From contig NZ_NFHL01000005.1 of NCBI RefSeq assembly GCF_002161355.1, positions 173,673 through 237,672 of the forward strand: DNA of 64,000 nucleotides, written 5' to 3'. The notes beneath the pieces were generated by a model. It saw only the letters and a list, made by a program, of their open reading frames with translations, had not been told where the DNA came from and did no database searches. The stretch is from Lachnoclostridium sp. An76 (GTDB taxonomy: Bacteria > Bacillota > Clostridia > Lachnospirales > Lachnospiraceae). The position numbers and the translations under genes were made by a program. Shown here piece by piece: positions 16,409-25,546 of the stretch (its first letter is position 1; every line of letters begins with the position of its first letter).

Positions 16409-16570
16409 AATCTGTATTTGCGGGGGAGCCTTCCTGTTGGCAAAACGTACGAAAACAGTGAAGCGCAGATATCGGAGCCATATCCCCGTCCATCGCGAAA
16501 ACCTCCTGCAGCAAACCGGCGGTTTTCGGACGTTCAGCCATCGGCCGGCTCCCCCACGAATACCGTTTTA
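16406..16570. repeat. Palindromic stop-codon-abutting repeat, copy B (short form)
   Basis: This 165-bp copy lies between convergent spoIIE-type and pspC genes. Its left end, AAATCTGTATTTGCGGGGG, follows the spoIIE TGA. Its right end, CCCCCACGAATACCGTTTTA, includes the pspC TAA. Left and right halves match the two outer parts of copy A (both contain GAAAACAGTGAAGCGCAG, and the right halves share CCGACGGTTTTCGGACGT-like sequence), while the middle is missing. It is therefore an internally deleted form of the long element. Confidence 0.8.
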
Positions 16571-16756
16571 CATCGGTTTGTCCGGTATGATGACCGCTGC
16601 TATGATATACGCGAGTATCCCGCCGCCCGTACACCCGAACAGCACGAAGAGCAGCCGGATCAGAGTCGGGTCTATATTAAAGTATTCTCCAATGCCTCCG
16701 CACACTCCGCAGAGCATTTTATTTGTTCTTGATCGATATAACTTTTTATCTGTCAT
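16568..16756 (-). CDS. PspC-domain membrane protein
   Basis: A 62-residue protein consisting of one PspC domain: a basic N-terminus, the signature KMLCGVCGGIGEYFNIDPTL, and a C-terminal membrane helix (~33-57). PspC-type proteins sense or stabilise membrane stress. It is the last gene of a padR-DUF1700-DUF4097-pspC series. A good ribosome site (AAGGAG) precedes the ATG. Its stop lies in the end of repeat copy B. Confidence 0.88.
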   Translation of the reverse strand: MTDKKLYRSRTNKMLCGVCGGIGEYFNIDPTLIRLLFVLFGCTGGGILAYIIAAVIIPDKPM

Positions 16757-16810
16757 TTTGCTTCTCCTTCCTTAATAGCCAAATCTTATTTTTCCATTTT
16801 CCCGGCAGCG

Positions 16811-17710
16811 TTATTCAAAATTGATCTCTACTCTTCCCATGTCGCATTCCGCTTTGACCCTGCAGTCGCTCCCGTTGTCTATTTCTTTTTTATTCACGAT
16901 CCCGTTGTATAACTCTCCGTCTATCATCAGTTCTCCAACAGCACATTTTAATTCATAGTCGTAAGCGTCCGCTGTCCCCGGCAGGGTGCACAGCACTTCT
17001 CCAATATTACAATCAAGCTCTGCTGATCCTGTCACTTCGCCTTCCAGTATGATCTGCCCGACGCCGCATTCTGCGTCCAGCCGCTCTGCCGAGAAAGCGG
17101 AAACAATGATCTGTCCCGCATCCGTCTTTACTTCCAGTTCCCTGGCTTCTATTTCTGACAACTCGATGAGCCCTGCCTTTGCATCCGCCGTTATTTTCTG
17201 AAAATAAATCCACCGCGGCACGCTGATATACATGATGCCGCTGTCCTGGGTATTCAGACGTCCCCGGTCTTCCATATGGACCTGGAGTTCTGAGCCATCC
17301 TGGGTGACTGTTATCATATCCTTCAGGTCATCCCTGCACTGAGAAGTATCTACGACGATATCGCCGGCGTAAACTTCTCCCAGCTCTTCATCATACGGCA
17401 GTACACAGACCGACATACCGGTAAGTTCAAGATCCAGCTCATCGATCCCTGAGTAAGATGTTATATCTCTCCCGTTGATCTCACCCGGGGTGTACTCCCC
17501 GTCCGGCAGCTCGGATACATCCGTGGTCACTGTAACTTCATTCCTGATCCGGATCCCCAGCCGGTCCATCCAGTCTCTTACGATATGTTCATCCTGTTCG
17601 TCCCGCAGAAGCGCAAGCCCGCCCAGAGCAGTGCCGGCAACGGCGAGGAAAATCCCGATGGCAGCCAGGACTGCACATATGATCCAGAAAATCTTCCATC
17701 CTTTTTTCAT
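16811..17710 (-). CDS. DUF4097-family beta-repeat protein with N-terminal membrane anchor
   Basis: It has 299 residues: an N-terminal transmembrane helix (~6-30), then a region rich in short beta-strands with repeated turns (for example ELKCAVGELMIDGELY and CDMGRVEINF). This is the pattern of the DUF4097 / putative adhesin beta-helix family. It probably sits on the outer face of the membrane. It lies 3 bp after the DUF1700 gene and before pspC. Molecular function is unknown; operon context suggests an envelope-stress module. Confidence 0.82.
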   Translation of the reverse strand: MKKGWKIFWIICAVLAAIGIFLAVAGTALGGLALLRDEQDEHIVRDWMDRLGIRIRNEVTVTTDVSELPDGEYTPGEINGRDITSYSGIDELDLELTGMSVCVLPYDEELGEVYAGDIVVDTSQCRDDLKDMITVTQDGSELQVHMEDRGRLNTQDSGIMYISVPRWIYFQKITADAKAGLIELSEIEARELEVKTDAGQIIVSAFSAERLDAECGVGQIILEGEVTGSAELDCNIGEVLCTLPGTADAYDYELKCAVGELMIDGELYNGIVNKKEIDNGSDCRVKAECDMGRVEINFE

Positions 17711-17713
17711 TTT

Positions 17714-18478
17714 TTACACCGCCTTTCCATAGATCGGGCGCCTGCACAGGCTGACAAATCCTCTGATCATAGCCGGATACACTATCATACAGAGTTTTAC
17801 GGTACCCACAGTTGCCATCAGCCCCAGTACGAACAGCAGTATACCCACTCCTGTGACGATCATACCCGCAGGTGGGATGACTAGAAGCGCCAGTCCGGTT
17901 ACAGCTACGACACCGCCTGAGATCATGACCGCTATCGCGGCAATGACAAGTCCTGCAAAGAAAAAGAACACTGCTGCCGCCACTCCGAGCACGATCCCGG
18001 CCACTCCCAGGGTCACTGGCCAGATGACGATCGCTATAAGGACGATCAGCAAGATCTTCAGACCTCTGCTGGTCCATGGGGCGTCTTTCTGAGCCGTTCC
18101 ATTTCCCCGACCGTTTTCCTGCCCGTTTCCATATCCATATCCATTTCCATTTCCCTGTCCATTATTATAGCCGTCTGCTCCTGTCCTGCCGCCGGCCCCG
18201 CTGCCGGGACCTGCTCCCTGGCCGGAGCGCTGCCCGTATTTTTCCATATAATCTTTATGGTCAAAACGGGACTCGTCGAATTCTGTCCCAAAATAATCTG
18301 CCTTTATCGACTCTGCCACTTTCTCCGGGCTTCCCAGTTCCCTGATCGCCTCAGCCTCATTTTCCTCGCCTGCATCCGCTAAATAATCAACATAATACTG
18401 TATCGCTGCCTGGCGCTCTTCCTCCGGGATCCCGGATAACCGCTGTTCAAGTTCAGCCAGAAATTCCACACGGTTCAT
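17714..18478 (-). CDS. DUF1700-family membrane protein
   Basis: It has 254 residues. The N-terminal ~60 form the DUF1700 helical domain (FLAELEQRLSGIPEEERQAA ... YYVDYLADAGEENEAEAI). A flexible Gly/Asn/Gln-rich linker (~90-125, GNGNGYGYGNG-type) follows, then four or so hydrophobic segments up to residue ~240. It overlaps padR by four bases. DUF1700 proteins are commonly encoded next to PadR regulators and DUF4097 proteins. Function is unknown beyond this association. Confidence 0.85.
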   Translation of the reverse strand: MNRVEFLAELEQRLSGIPEEERQAAIQYYVDYLADAGEENEAEAIRELGSPEKVAESIKADYFGTEFDESRFDHKDYMEKYGQRSGQGAGPGSGAGGRTGADGYNNGQGNGNGYGYGNGQENGRGNGTAQKDAPWTSRGLKILLIVLIAIVIWPVTLGVAGIVLGVAAAVFFFFAGLVIAAIAVMISGGVVAVTGLALLVIPPAGMIVTGVGILLFVLGLMATVGTVKLCMIVYPAMIRGFVSLCRRPIYGKAV

Positions 18479-18798
18479 GCAGTTACACCTCCCTCAAATA
18501 TCTCGTTGATCTTCTGGATATAAATCTTCCACTCTGATTTATACAGATTCAGCTGCGCCATCCCCCGGGACGTCACCTTATAATACCGTCTGTTCCTGCC
18601 GTCAAACTGCCTGTCATAGACCTCCAGGCATTCATCCTTCTGGAGCCTGCGCAGGACCGGATACAGCGTGGACTCAGATACATCGATCACCTTACGCACA
18701 TCCTGCGTGATCCGGTAACCATACGTCCCTTCGTCTTCCATAGAGACGACTGCCAGAACGATAGCATCCAGAAGCGCCGCGCCTGTATTAAATACCAT
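18475..18798 (-). CDS. PadR-family transcriptional regulator
   Basis: A 107-residue winged-helix repressor with the PadR signature: DEGTYGYRITQDVRKVIDVSE, STLYPVLRRLQKDECL and RRYYKVTSRG. It is first in the operon and so probably autoregulates itself and the downstream DUF1700, DUF4097 and PspC genes. The start codon overlaps nothing upstream; the region above it is AT-rich and then enters repeat copy C. Confidence 0.93.
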   Translation of the reverse strand: MVFNTGAALLDAIVLAVVSMEDEGTYGYRITQDVRKVIDVSESTLYPVLRRLQKDECLEVYDRQFDGRNRRYYKVTSRGMAQLNLYKSEWKIYIQKINEIFEGGVTA

Positions 18799-18934
18799 GC
18801 GATCACCCTTTCTGTCTAATATCTTATTATTAAAACAATTTGCAATATTGTATTGTTTTCTATATTATATTCTATATAATATTATCTGTCAATGCAATAT
18901 TACTTAAGTTATACTTAAGAATTCCTAAAGAAAG

Positions 18935-19554
18935 CCAATCTGTATTTGTGGGGGGGGAACCAGCTGATTGGATATGGGTACGAAAACCGTGGGTTTGATT
19001 GAGGACGTTTTCGCGGCGGGCGGGGATATGGCTTGGGTTCCGGTTCCGTAATCTGGGAAAGACGTAAAAAGAATGGGATACGGCTAAGGACAATTTCAAA
19101 GCGGAAGATTCGCCTGCGGCTCAGGCATCCGCTTTGAAATTAACGCCGCATCCCATTCTTTTAAGTCTTTCCATCAGATTACTCCAAGTCACCGCCGCCA
19201 TATCCCCGCCCGCCGCGAAAGGTGCATCAAAGGGTCGGTTTTCTGCGTGCATCCGATCGGAAGGCCCCCGCAGGCAAATGCAGGATTTCGAAAGTTGGGT
19301 GAGAAGGGAGCTTCAACGGCAGAACAGGAAGCTTTACCAAACGGAAGGTGCCACGGACTTCCGGGAGAGGGTTAGCCGTCCGATTTGGCCCAGCAAGCTG
19401 GGCCTCTCTACTGGTTATAGTTTAGTTTTTGCTGCCCCGGAGCCCCGGAGCCGAAGCCACCCACGCATCCGTGCTGAATACGTCTTCTATAACCGCGCTT
19501 CGATGTTTTCGGACGTTTTACTCTGACAGAAGTTCCCCCGCAAATACAGATTTA
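18935..19554. repeat. Palindromic stop-codon-abutting repeat, copy C
   Basis: This ~620-bp copy is inverted relative to copy A. Its right end, CGCAAATACAGATTTAA, contains the malQ stop codon. Its left end, CCAATCTGTATTTGTGGGGG, lies upstream of padR and touches no gene. It is colinear with reversed copy A over almost its full length, so it represents the basic unit without A's ~340-base extra block. The same long palindrome (arms around AAGAATGGGATACGGC and GCCGCATCCCATTCTT, ~19074-19165, with outer arms CGCGGCGGGCGGGGATATGG / CCATATCCCCGCCCGCCGCG) is conserved with many paired base changes. Confidence 0.85.
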
Positions 19555-21078
19555 AATCCTCCCATAGAGTTTCGTCACTCTGAGTATCTCCTCTGCCAGC
19601 TCTTCGTCAAACTGCTCTTTCTTCATCCTCCACACCCAGTTTCCGCCAAGTGTGGACGGGATATTAATGCGCGCCTCGCTCCCGAGGCCGAGGTAATCCT
19701 GCATGGGGATCACGCACAGGTCTGCCACGCTCCCCATTGCCAGGCTGATAAAGTCTCCTGCCAGGCTGTCTTCGTCCAGCCTCGGCTTGCACATATATTC
19801 CTTCGCGAAATCTCTGGCATATTTCCCCACCTCATGATACCAGCCCCTTGTGGTGTCATTGTCGTGGGTGCCGGTGTAGACGACACAGTTCGTCGGATAT
19901 GTGTGCGGGAGGTAATTTGAGGACTCTCTCGCGTCGAACGCGAACTGGAGCACCTTCATTCCCGGGAACCCGCTGTCCTTGAGGAGCTGGAGTACGCTCG
20001 GAGTGAGGAATCCCAGATCCTCCGCGATGATCTCCGGCCGTCCCAGCTTTTTCTCGATGGCGCGGAAGAGATCCATGCCCGGTCCCGGCAGCCACTTTCC
20101 GTTTACGGCAGTCTTCTCCCCGTATGGGATCGTGTAATACTCATCAAAGCCCCGGAAATGATCGATCCGCACTACATCATATAATTTCAGGCAGTGCTCG
20201 ATCCTGCGGATCCACCACTCATACCCTGTGCTCTTATGGTATTCCCAGTCATACAGCGGATTGCCCCAGAGCTGTCCCGTAGCGGAGAATGCATCCGGCG
20301 GGCAGCCTGCCACTCCTGTGGGCTCGTTGTTCTCATCAAACTGGAACATCTGTGGCGCTGCCCATGTATCCGCGCTGTCAAACGCCACATAGATTGGGAT
20401 ATCCCCGATGATCTTCACGCCCTGCTCATTTGCGTAGGCGTGGAGCTTTTTCCACTGGCGGTCAAACTCATACTGCTGGAACTGATAGAAACCGATCTCC
20501 TCTGCCAGTTCTTCTCTTGCCGCTGACAGGGCTTCCTCTTCCCTGTTCCTGAGCGGAGCGTCCCACTCATTCCAGCTCACACCGCTGTTCTTGTCTTTGA
20601 CTGCCATGTACAGGCTGTAATCGTCCAGCCAGAAGGCATTCTCACTTACAAAGCGCTCATAATCCTCCCGCTCACGAAGTCCTTCGCGACGTTCCTCGTG
20701 ATGTCCGTCTGCCATGCGGCCGCAGAACCGCGCGTAAGCCTTTTTCAGCACTTTGAACCTTGTCTTATAGATCCACTCATAATCAATGCCCTCTTCCTGC
20801 CCTTCCGGGTCGTATTCCCTGCTCTCCTCCTCTGTCAGGAGTCCCTCGCTGACCAGTGTCCCGAGATCGATAAAATAGGGATTGCCCGCATACGTGGAGA
20901 AAGACTGGTACGGGGAGTCCCCGTAACCAGTCGGTCCAAGCGGCAGGATCTGCCAGTAACTCTGTCCTGCTTTTTTCAGCATATCCACGAATTGATAAGC
21001 TTCCTCTGAGAAGCATCCGATCCCGTGCTCTGACGGCAGGGAAAATACGGGCAGTAAGATTCCGCTCGCTCTTTTCAT
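19552..21078 (-). CDS. malQ: 4-alpha-glucanotransferase (amylomaltase)
   Basis: A 508-residue GH77 enzyme that transfers maltooligosaccharide units between 1,4-alpha-glucans. Motifs: KRASGILLPVFSLPSEHGIG at the start, GYGDSPYQSFSTYAGNPYFI, VVRIDHFRGFDEYY (nucleophile Asp), EIIAEDLGF (catalytic Glu) and YTGTHDNDTTRGW. The start is the ATG behind AGGAGG. A 16-residue upstream extension overlaps glgP and is rejected. It lies 13 bp after glgP in the same operon. Confidence 0.95.
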   Translation of the reverse strand: MKRASGILLPVFSLPSEHGIGCFSEEAYQFVDMLKKAGQSYWQILPLGPTGYGDSPYQSFSTYAGNPYFIDLGTLVSEGLLTEEESREYDPEGQEEGIDYEWIYKTRFKVLKKAYARFCGRMADGHHEERREGLREREDYERFVSENAFWLDDYSLYMAVKDKNSGVSWNEWDAPLRNREEEALSAAREELAEEIGFYQFQQYEFDRQWKKLHAYANEQGVKIIGDIPIYVAFDSADTWAAPQMFQFDENNEPTGVAGCPPDAFSATGQLWGNPLYDWEYHKSTGYEWWIRRIEHCLKLYDVVRIDHFRGFDEYYTIPYGEKTAVNGKWLPGPGMDLFRAIEKKLGRPEIIAEDLGFLTPSVLQLLKDSGFPGMKVLQFAFDARESSNYLPHTYPTNCVVYTGTHDNDTTRGWYHEVGKYARDFAKEYMCKPRLDEDSLAGDFISLAMGSVADLCVIPMQDYLGLGSEARINIPSTLGGNWVWRMKKEQFDEELAEEILRVTKLYGRI

Positions 21079-21091
21079 TTTACTTTTCCTC

Positions 21092-23344
21092 CTATAATTT
21101 CCAGATATCTCTGTTATACTCCGCAATCGTCCTGTCGGATGAGAAGAATCCCGCCTCCGCGATATTGACCAGCATCATCTTTGCCCATGTCTTTCTGTCC
21201 GCGTAAGCCGCCAGCGCCTTTTCTTTTGTCTCTTTGTAAGAGTCAAAATCAAGCAGCGTCATGAACCAGTCTTTGTTGATGAGCTCATTTTTCAGCCTTG
21301 TCAGATTCTCCTCGCAGCCGATCTCCAGCATCTCATCGCTGGTGATAAAGTCAACGGCAGCCCTGATCGCCGGATTCTCTTCATAGTAAGTCCTTGACAC
21401 ATAGTCCGCCTTTGCATAGTGCTCGATGACCTCGTCGCTGGATGCCCCGAATACGAAGATATTGTCATCGCCCACAGCTTCGTGGATCTCTACGTTCGCG
21501 CCGTCCTCTGTACCCAGGGTCACCGCGCCGTTGAGCATGAATTTCATGTTTCCTGTGCCGCTCGCCTCTTTGGATGCGAGGGAGATCTGCTCGGAGATAT
21601 CGCACGCGGGGATCAGTTTCCCTGCTTTTGTCACGTTGTAGTTCTCTACCATGACCACCTTCAGGTACGGGCTCACCTCCGGGTCATTATTGATGATCTC
21701 CTGAAGGCAGAGGATCAGGTGGATGATATCTTTGGCGATCACATACGCGGGAGCAGCCTTTGCCCCGAAGATCGCTGTCACCGGCGCTGAAGGGATCTTC
21801 CCTGCTTTGATCTCCAGATATTTGTCGATGATATACAGGGCGTTGAGCTGTTGGCGTTTGTACTCGTGGAGACGTTTCACCTGGATATCAAAGATCGTGT
21901 CAGGGCTGATCTCGATCCCCTGCGTCTCCTTCAGGTAAGCTGCGAGTTCTTCTTTATTTCTGTGCTTGATCTCAAGGAGCCGGTCCAGGACTTTATCGTC
22001 GTCTTTGAATGCAAGCAGCTTCCTGAGTTCATCGGCGTCCTTTTTATATCCCTCCCCGATCGTCTCGTCCAGGAATCCGGCGAGACGCGGATTGCAGTGC
22101 AGCAGCCACCGGCGGAACGTAATGCCGTTTGTCTTATTATTGAACTTCTCCGGATAGATCTTATAGAAGTTGTTCAGCTCGGAATTTTTCAGGATCTCTG
22201 TGTGCAGCGCAGCGACGCCGTTGACGCTGAACCCATAGTGGATGTCAATATGCGCCATGTGCACGGTATCATTCCGGTCAATGACGGCAACGCTCTCGTC
22301 CTCAAATTTTCTCCTTACCTTGTCGTCCAGGATCTCAATGATCGGCACAAGCTGCGGAACTACTTTCTTAAGATAAGAAACCGGCCATTTCTCCAGCGCT
22401 TCCGCAAGGATGGTGTGGTTTGTGTAAGCACATGTCTTCTCCACTACGTTTACCGCGTCATCCATGTCCATCCCCCGCGCTGTGAGCAGGCGGATCAGTT
22501 CCGGGATCACCATGGTCGGATGGGTGTCATTGATCTGGATCACCGCGTAGTCCGGCAGGTCATACAGAGTACATCCCTTTGCCACGCACTCATCCAGGAT
22601 AAGCTGCGCGCCCGCGCTGACCATGAAATACTGCTGGTAGATACGCAGGAGCCTTCCCTGCTCGTCGCTGTCATCCGGGTAGAGGAATAGCGTCAGGTTC
22701 TTCCGGATATCCTCTTTGTCAAACTCGATCCCGTCATGTACGATCGTCTCATCCACAGAGTCAAGGTCAAACAGATGCAGCTTATTTGTCTTATTGTTAT
22801 ATCCTGTCACCTCGATGTCATACATCCTGGCATTCACTTTCAGCCCTCTGAACTCCACCGGGTAAATGACGTCTGTCTTTTTCAGCCAGGACTTCTCCCC
22901 GATCCACGGGTTCGGAGTCTCCTTCTGGAGATGGTCTTCAAACACCTGTTTGAAAAGTCCCAGATGATAATTCAGTCCGATCCCGTCCCCTGCGAGTCCC
23001 AGCGTCGCGATCGAATCAAGGAAACACGCGGCAAGCCTTCCAAGCCCTCCGTTTCCGAGAGACGGCTCTGCCTCCGCTTCCTCGATCTCACAGATGTCTT
23101 TTCCGTTCTTTTCCAGCATCTCCTTCACTTCCTGGTAGATACCCAGGTTGATCATATTGTTGGAGAGCAGCTTCCCGATCAGGAACTCTGCTGAAATATA
23201 ATAGAGTTTCTTTTTACTGTCCGTGCGCTCCTTCTCCGCCGCCATATCCTGCACGATGGTAAGAAGCCCGTTATAGATTTCCTCATTGGAAGCCTGGGAA
23301 ACCGTCTTTCCCAGATACGCCTCTAATCTTTCCTGAATCTTCAT
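21092..23344 (-). CDS. glgP: Glycogen/maltodextrin phosphorylase
   Basis: A 750-residue GT35 phosphorylase releasing glucose-1-phosphate from alpha-1,4-glucans. It shows [37 protein letters not shown], the [14 protein letters not shown] stretch and the PLP-site signature [15 protein letters not shown] with the Schiff-base lysine. It is shorter than animal enzymes and lacks their N-terminal regulatory extension, as usual for Clostridia. Start ATG at 23344 behind AAGGAG. Works with MalQ in glycogen or maltodextrin breakdown. A divergent AraC-type gene lies upstream. Confidence 0.95.
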   Translation of the reverse strand: MKIQERLEAYLGKTVSQASNEEIYNGLLTIVQDMAAEKERTDSKKKLYYISAEFLIGKLLSNNMINLGIYQEVKEMLEKNGKDICEIEEAEAEPSLGNGGLGRLAACFLDSIATLGLAGDGIGLNYHLGLFKQVFEDHLQKETPNPWIGEKSWLKKTDVIYPVEFRGLKVNARMYDIEVTGYNNKTNKLHLFDLDSVDETIVHDGIEFDKEDIRKNLTLFLYPDDSDEQGRLLRIYQQYFMVSAGAQLILDECVAKGCTLYDLPDYAVIQINDTHPTMVIPELIRLLTARGMDMDDAVNVVEKTCAYTNHTILAEALEKWPVSYLKKVVPQLVPIIEILDDKVRRKFEDESVAVIDRNDTVHMAHIDIHYGFSVNGVAALHTEILKNSELNNFYKIYPEKFNNKTNGITFRRWLLHCNPRLAGFLDETIGEGYKKDADELRKLLAFKDDDKVLDRLLEIKHRNKEELAAYLKETQGIEISPDTIFDIQVKRLHEYKRQQLNALYIIDKYLEIKAGKIPSAPVTAIFGAKAAPAYVIAKDIIHLILCLQEIINNDPEVSPYLKVVMVENYNVTKAGKLIPACDISEQISLASKEASGTGNMKFMLNGAVTLGTEDGANVEIHEAVGDDNIFVFGASSDEVIEHYAKADYVSRTYYEENPAIRAAVDFITSDEMLEIGCEENLTRLKNELINKDWFMTLLDFDSYKETKEKALAAYADRKTWAKMMLVNIAEAGFFSSDRTIAEYNRDIWKL

Positions 23345-23471
23345 GATAATCTCCTTTCGAAACATCCTGTGAACTGTAACCTTTGTTTAGCAGTATAATA
23401 TGTTTTCTCAGATATTTCTTGCAATATTATTTCTTTTCATTGTACAATACTATCAAAGCGAGGTTGATCTT

Positions 23472-24362
23472 ATGAATATCAGTGAATACCAGAATTACCA
23501 CGAGACGAAGTCCCACACCACGGCGGATTTTCCCTACAACACCTATCTCTGCTCCATCCCGCGCGATTTTCCCGGAGTGCCCCTGCACTGGCACTCTGAG
23601 GTCGAACTTATCGTCATTAAAAAAGGCAGGGGCATCGTATCCTCTGACTTTCAGAAGCGCACGGTCACGTCCGGCGATATCATCGTCATCCGCCCCGGAC
23701 AGCTCCACTCCATCGAGCAGTACGCCGGTCATGTCATGGAATACGAAAATATCATTTTCAAGCCTGACCTGCTCATATCCGGGAGCGATGACCTGTGCGC
23801 CGCGAAATTTATCACGCCGTTTATGGAGGGAAAACTCCCTTCCGAACCTTACCTGACCCCGGCGCTCTCCTGGTATCAGCCGGCTTCTGAGTGCATCCGC
23901 GAGATCGACCTTCTCTGTGCGACCCGCCCGGAAGGTTACCAGCTCGCGGTAAAGGGGCATTTGTTTTTATTCTTTTTCCTCCTCATCTCCAACAGGCAGA
24001 AAAAAGAGACTGCGCCTGCCCCGCAGACAAAGTCTCTGGAAAAGATGAAGACCATCCTGAAATATGTAGAGGAGCATTATGCCGACCATATCACGATCGA
24101 TGATATGGCAGCGCTCACCTATTACAGCAAGTCTCATTTTATGAAGTTTTTCAAATCCCATATGGGAGCCGGCTTTATCGAGTATCTGAACGATTACCGA
24201 CTCACGATGTCAGAGCGCCTGCTCCGTTCATCCGACGATCCTGTCACAGAGATCGCTGAAAAATGCGGTTTTGACAATCTCTCTTACTTTAACCGCATTT
24301 TCAAGAGGAAATACGGGCAGGCGCCGGGAAGATGGAGACAGAGCGCCTCGAAAGATCTGTGA
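23472..24362 (+). CDS. AraC-family transcriptional regulator
   Basis: It has ~296 residues: an N-terminal cupin domain (VPLHWHSEVELIVIKKGRG, ~40-60) and two C-terminal helix-turn-helix motifs (MAALTYYSKSHFMKFFKSH and CGFDNLSYFNRIFKRKYG). The ATG at 23472 has GAGG nine bases upstream; an upstream in-frame start adds only a hydrophobic, promoter-region-like stretch. Divergent from glgP-malQ, so control of glucan breakdown is possible, but no direct evidence links them. Confidence 0.88.
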   Translation: MNISEYQNYHETKSHTTADFPYNTYLCSIPRDFPGVPLHWHSEVELIVIKKGRGIVSSDFQKRTVTSGDIIVIRPGQLHSIEQYAGHVMEYENIIFKPDLLISGSDDLCAAKFITPFMEGKLPSEPYLTPALSWYQPASECIREIDLLCATRPEGYQLAVKGHLFLFFFLLISNRQKKETAPAPQTKSLEKMKTILKYVEEHYADHITIDDMAALTYYSKSHFMKFFKSHMGAGFIEYLNDYRLTMSERLLRSSDDPVTEIAEKCGFDNLSYFNRIFKRKYGQAPGRWRQSASKDL

Positions 24363-24415
24363 GCGGACAGCTGGCAGACCTCTGCCCGCTCTTTTTCCCA
24401 GTCAGTATCCTGTTC

Positions 24416-25450
24416 CTATTTCCCGAACCCGCAGTTCGGGAATGTGCACACCGGACAGTTCAGGCACAGCCCGCCCTCGCCCAGCACAGAGAAGTCCTCC
24501 GCGCACAGCTTCTCCCCCGCCACGATCCGCGGGAGCACAAGGTCAAAGATCGTGCGCTTTGCATACATCACACACCCCGGCAGCCCCATGACAGGGATAC
24601 ATGTTTCTCCATTGTCTCCATAATGATACGCCAGCATGAACATTGCTCCCGGCAGCACCGGTGCGCCGTATGTGATGACCTCGTCCGATGCGCTGCGGAT
24701 GGCGAGAGGAGTCCTGTCGTCCGGGTCCACGCTCATCCCTCCGGTGCACACGACAAGATCAGCGCCTTTTGCGATCCACTCTCTGACGGCATCCTCCACC
24801 ATCTCCGGCCTGTCGTCGCACAGGGTATTTCCCAGCACTTCCACATGATATTCTTCCAGCTTTTCCTTCACCACAGGTGTGAATTTATCTTCGATCCGCC
24901 CGTGGTACACCTCGTTCCCGGTCGTCACGATCCCTGCTTTCATCTCCCGGAAGGGAAGCAGGCGGAAGACAGGCTCATCCCCGCAGATTTCTTTCACGCA
25001 GTTCATCTTCTCTTCTTCGATGACCAGGGGCACGACGCGCATCCCGGCGATCTTATCCCCCTGTTTCACAGGGAAGTCTCCGTGGCGCGAGGCGATCACT
25101 ATCTGCCCCATCCCGTTCACTGCGTTCAATTTCTCCCGGTCGATCTTCAAAAGCCCGTCCGCTTCCGCGGTCAGCTCGATCTTTCCCTCTTTCGGTTCCG
25201 ACGCGCCCATATGCTCCCCCTGGCAGACCTGCCGGAGGATCTCCGCCGCGTCATTCTCGTGGAGCATCCCCTCCTGCTTCTCCCACACATAGAGATGCTC
25301 CTTCCCCACAGAGAGAAGTACAGGGATATCCTCTTCGGTCACTACATGTCCTTTCCGGAATACCGCGTCCTTGACCACGCCCGGTATGATCTGGGTGATG
25401 TCATGGCACAGCACGCTTCCGACCGCATCTTCTGTCCTGATCAGTTTCAT
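24416..25450 (-). CDS. Molybdopterin-binding (MoeA/Mog-fold) protein with Cys-rich tail
   Basis: It has 344 residues. A MoaB/Mog-type domain lies in the second half (GIVTTGNEVYHG ~ residue 176; VVCTGGMSVDPDDRTPLAI; MGLPGCVMYAKRTIFDLVLP). The N-terminal half resembles the linker regions of MoeA-like proteins. The last 16 residues hold four cysteines (CLNCPVCTFPNCGFGK), which suggests a metal or Fe-S site. No other molybdenum-cofactor gene is nearby. The start is the ATG giving MKLIRTEDAVG, behind GGAGGAG. The exact step in cofactor handling is unknown. Confidence 0.78.
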   Translation of the reverse strand: MKLIRTEDAVGSVLCHDITQIIPGVVKDAVFRKGHVVTEEDIPVLLSVGKEHLYVWEKQEGMLHENDAAEILRQVCQGEHMGASEPKEGKIELTAEADGLLKIDREKLNAVNGMGQIVIASRHGDFPVKQGDKIAGMRVVPLVIEEEKMNCVKEICGDEPVFRLLPFREMKAGIVTTGNEVYHGRIEDKFTPVVKEKLEEYHVEVLGNTLCDDRPEMVEDAVREWIAKGADLVVCTGGMSVDPDDRTPLAIRSASDEVITYGAPVLPGAMFMLAYHYGDNGETCIPVMGLPGCVMYAKRTIFDLVLPRIVAGEKLCAEDFSVLGEGGLCLNCPVCTFPNCGFGK

Positions 25451-25546
25451 CTGTCTTCTCCTCCGTTCCGTCTGCCCGTGATCCTGCACAGGCTGTTCCC
25501 CCGCTCTCTCCGTTCTGCTCTTTTTCTCCTGAGCCTCATTTCTTCT

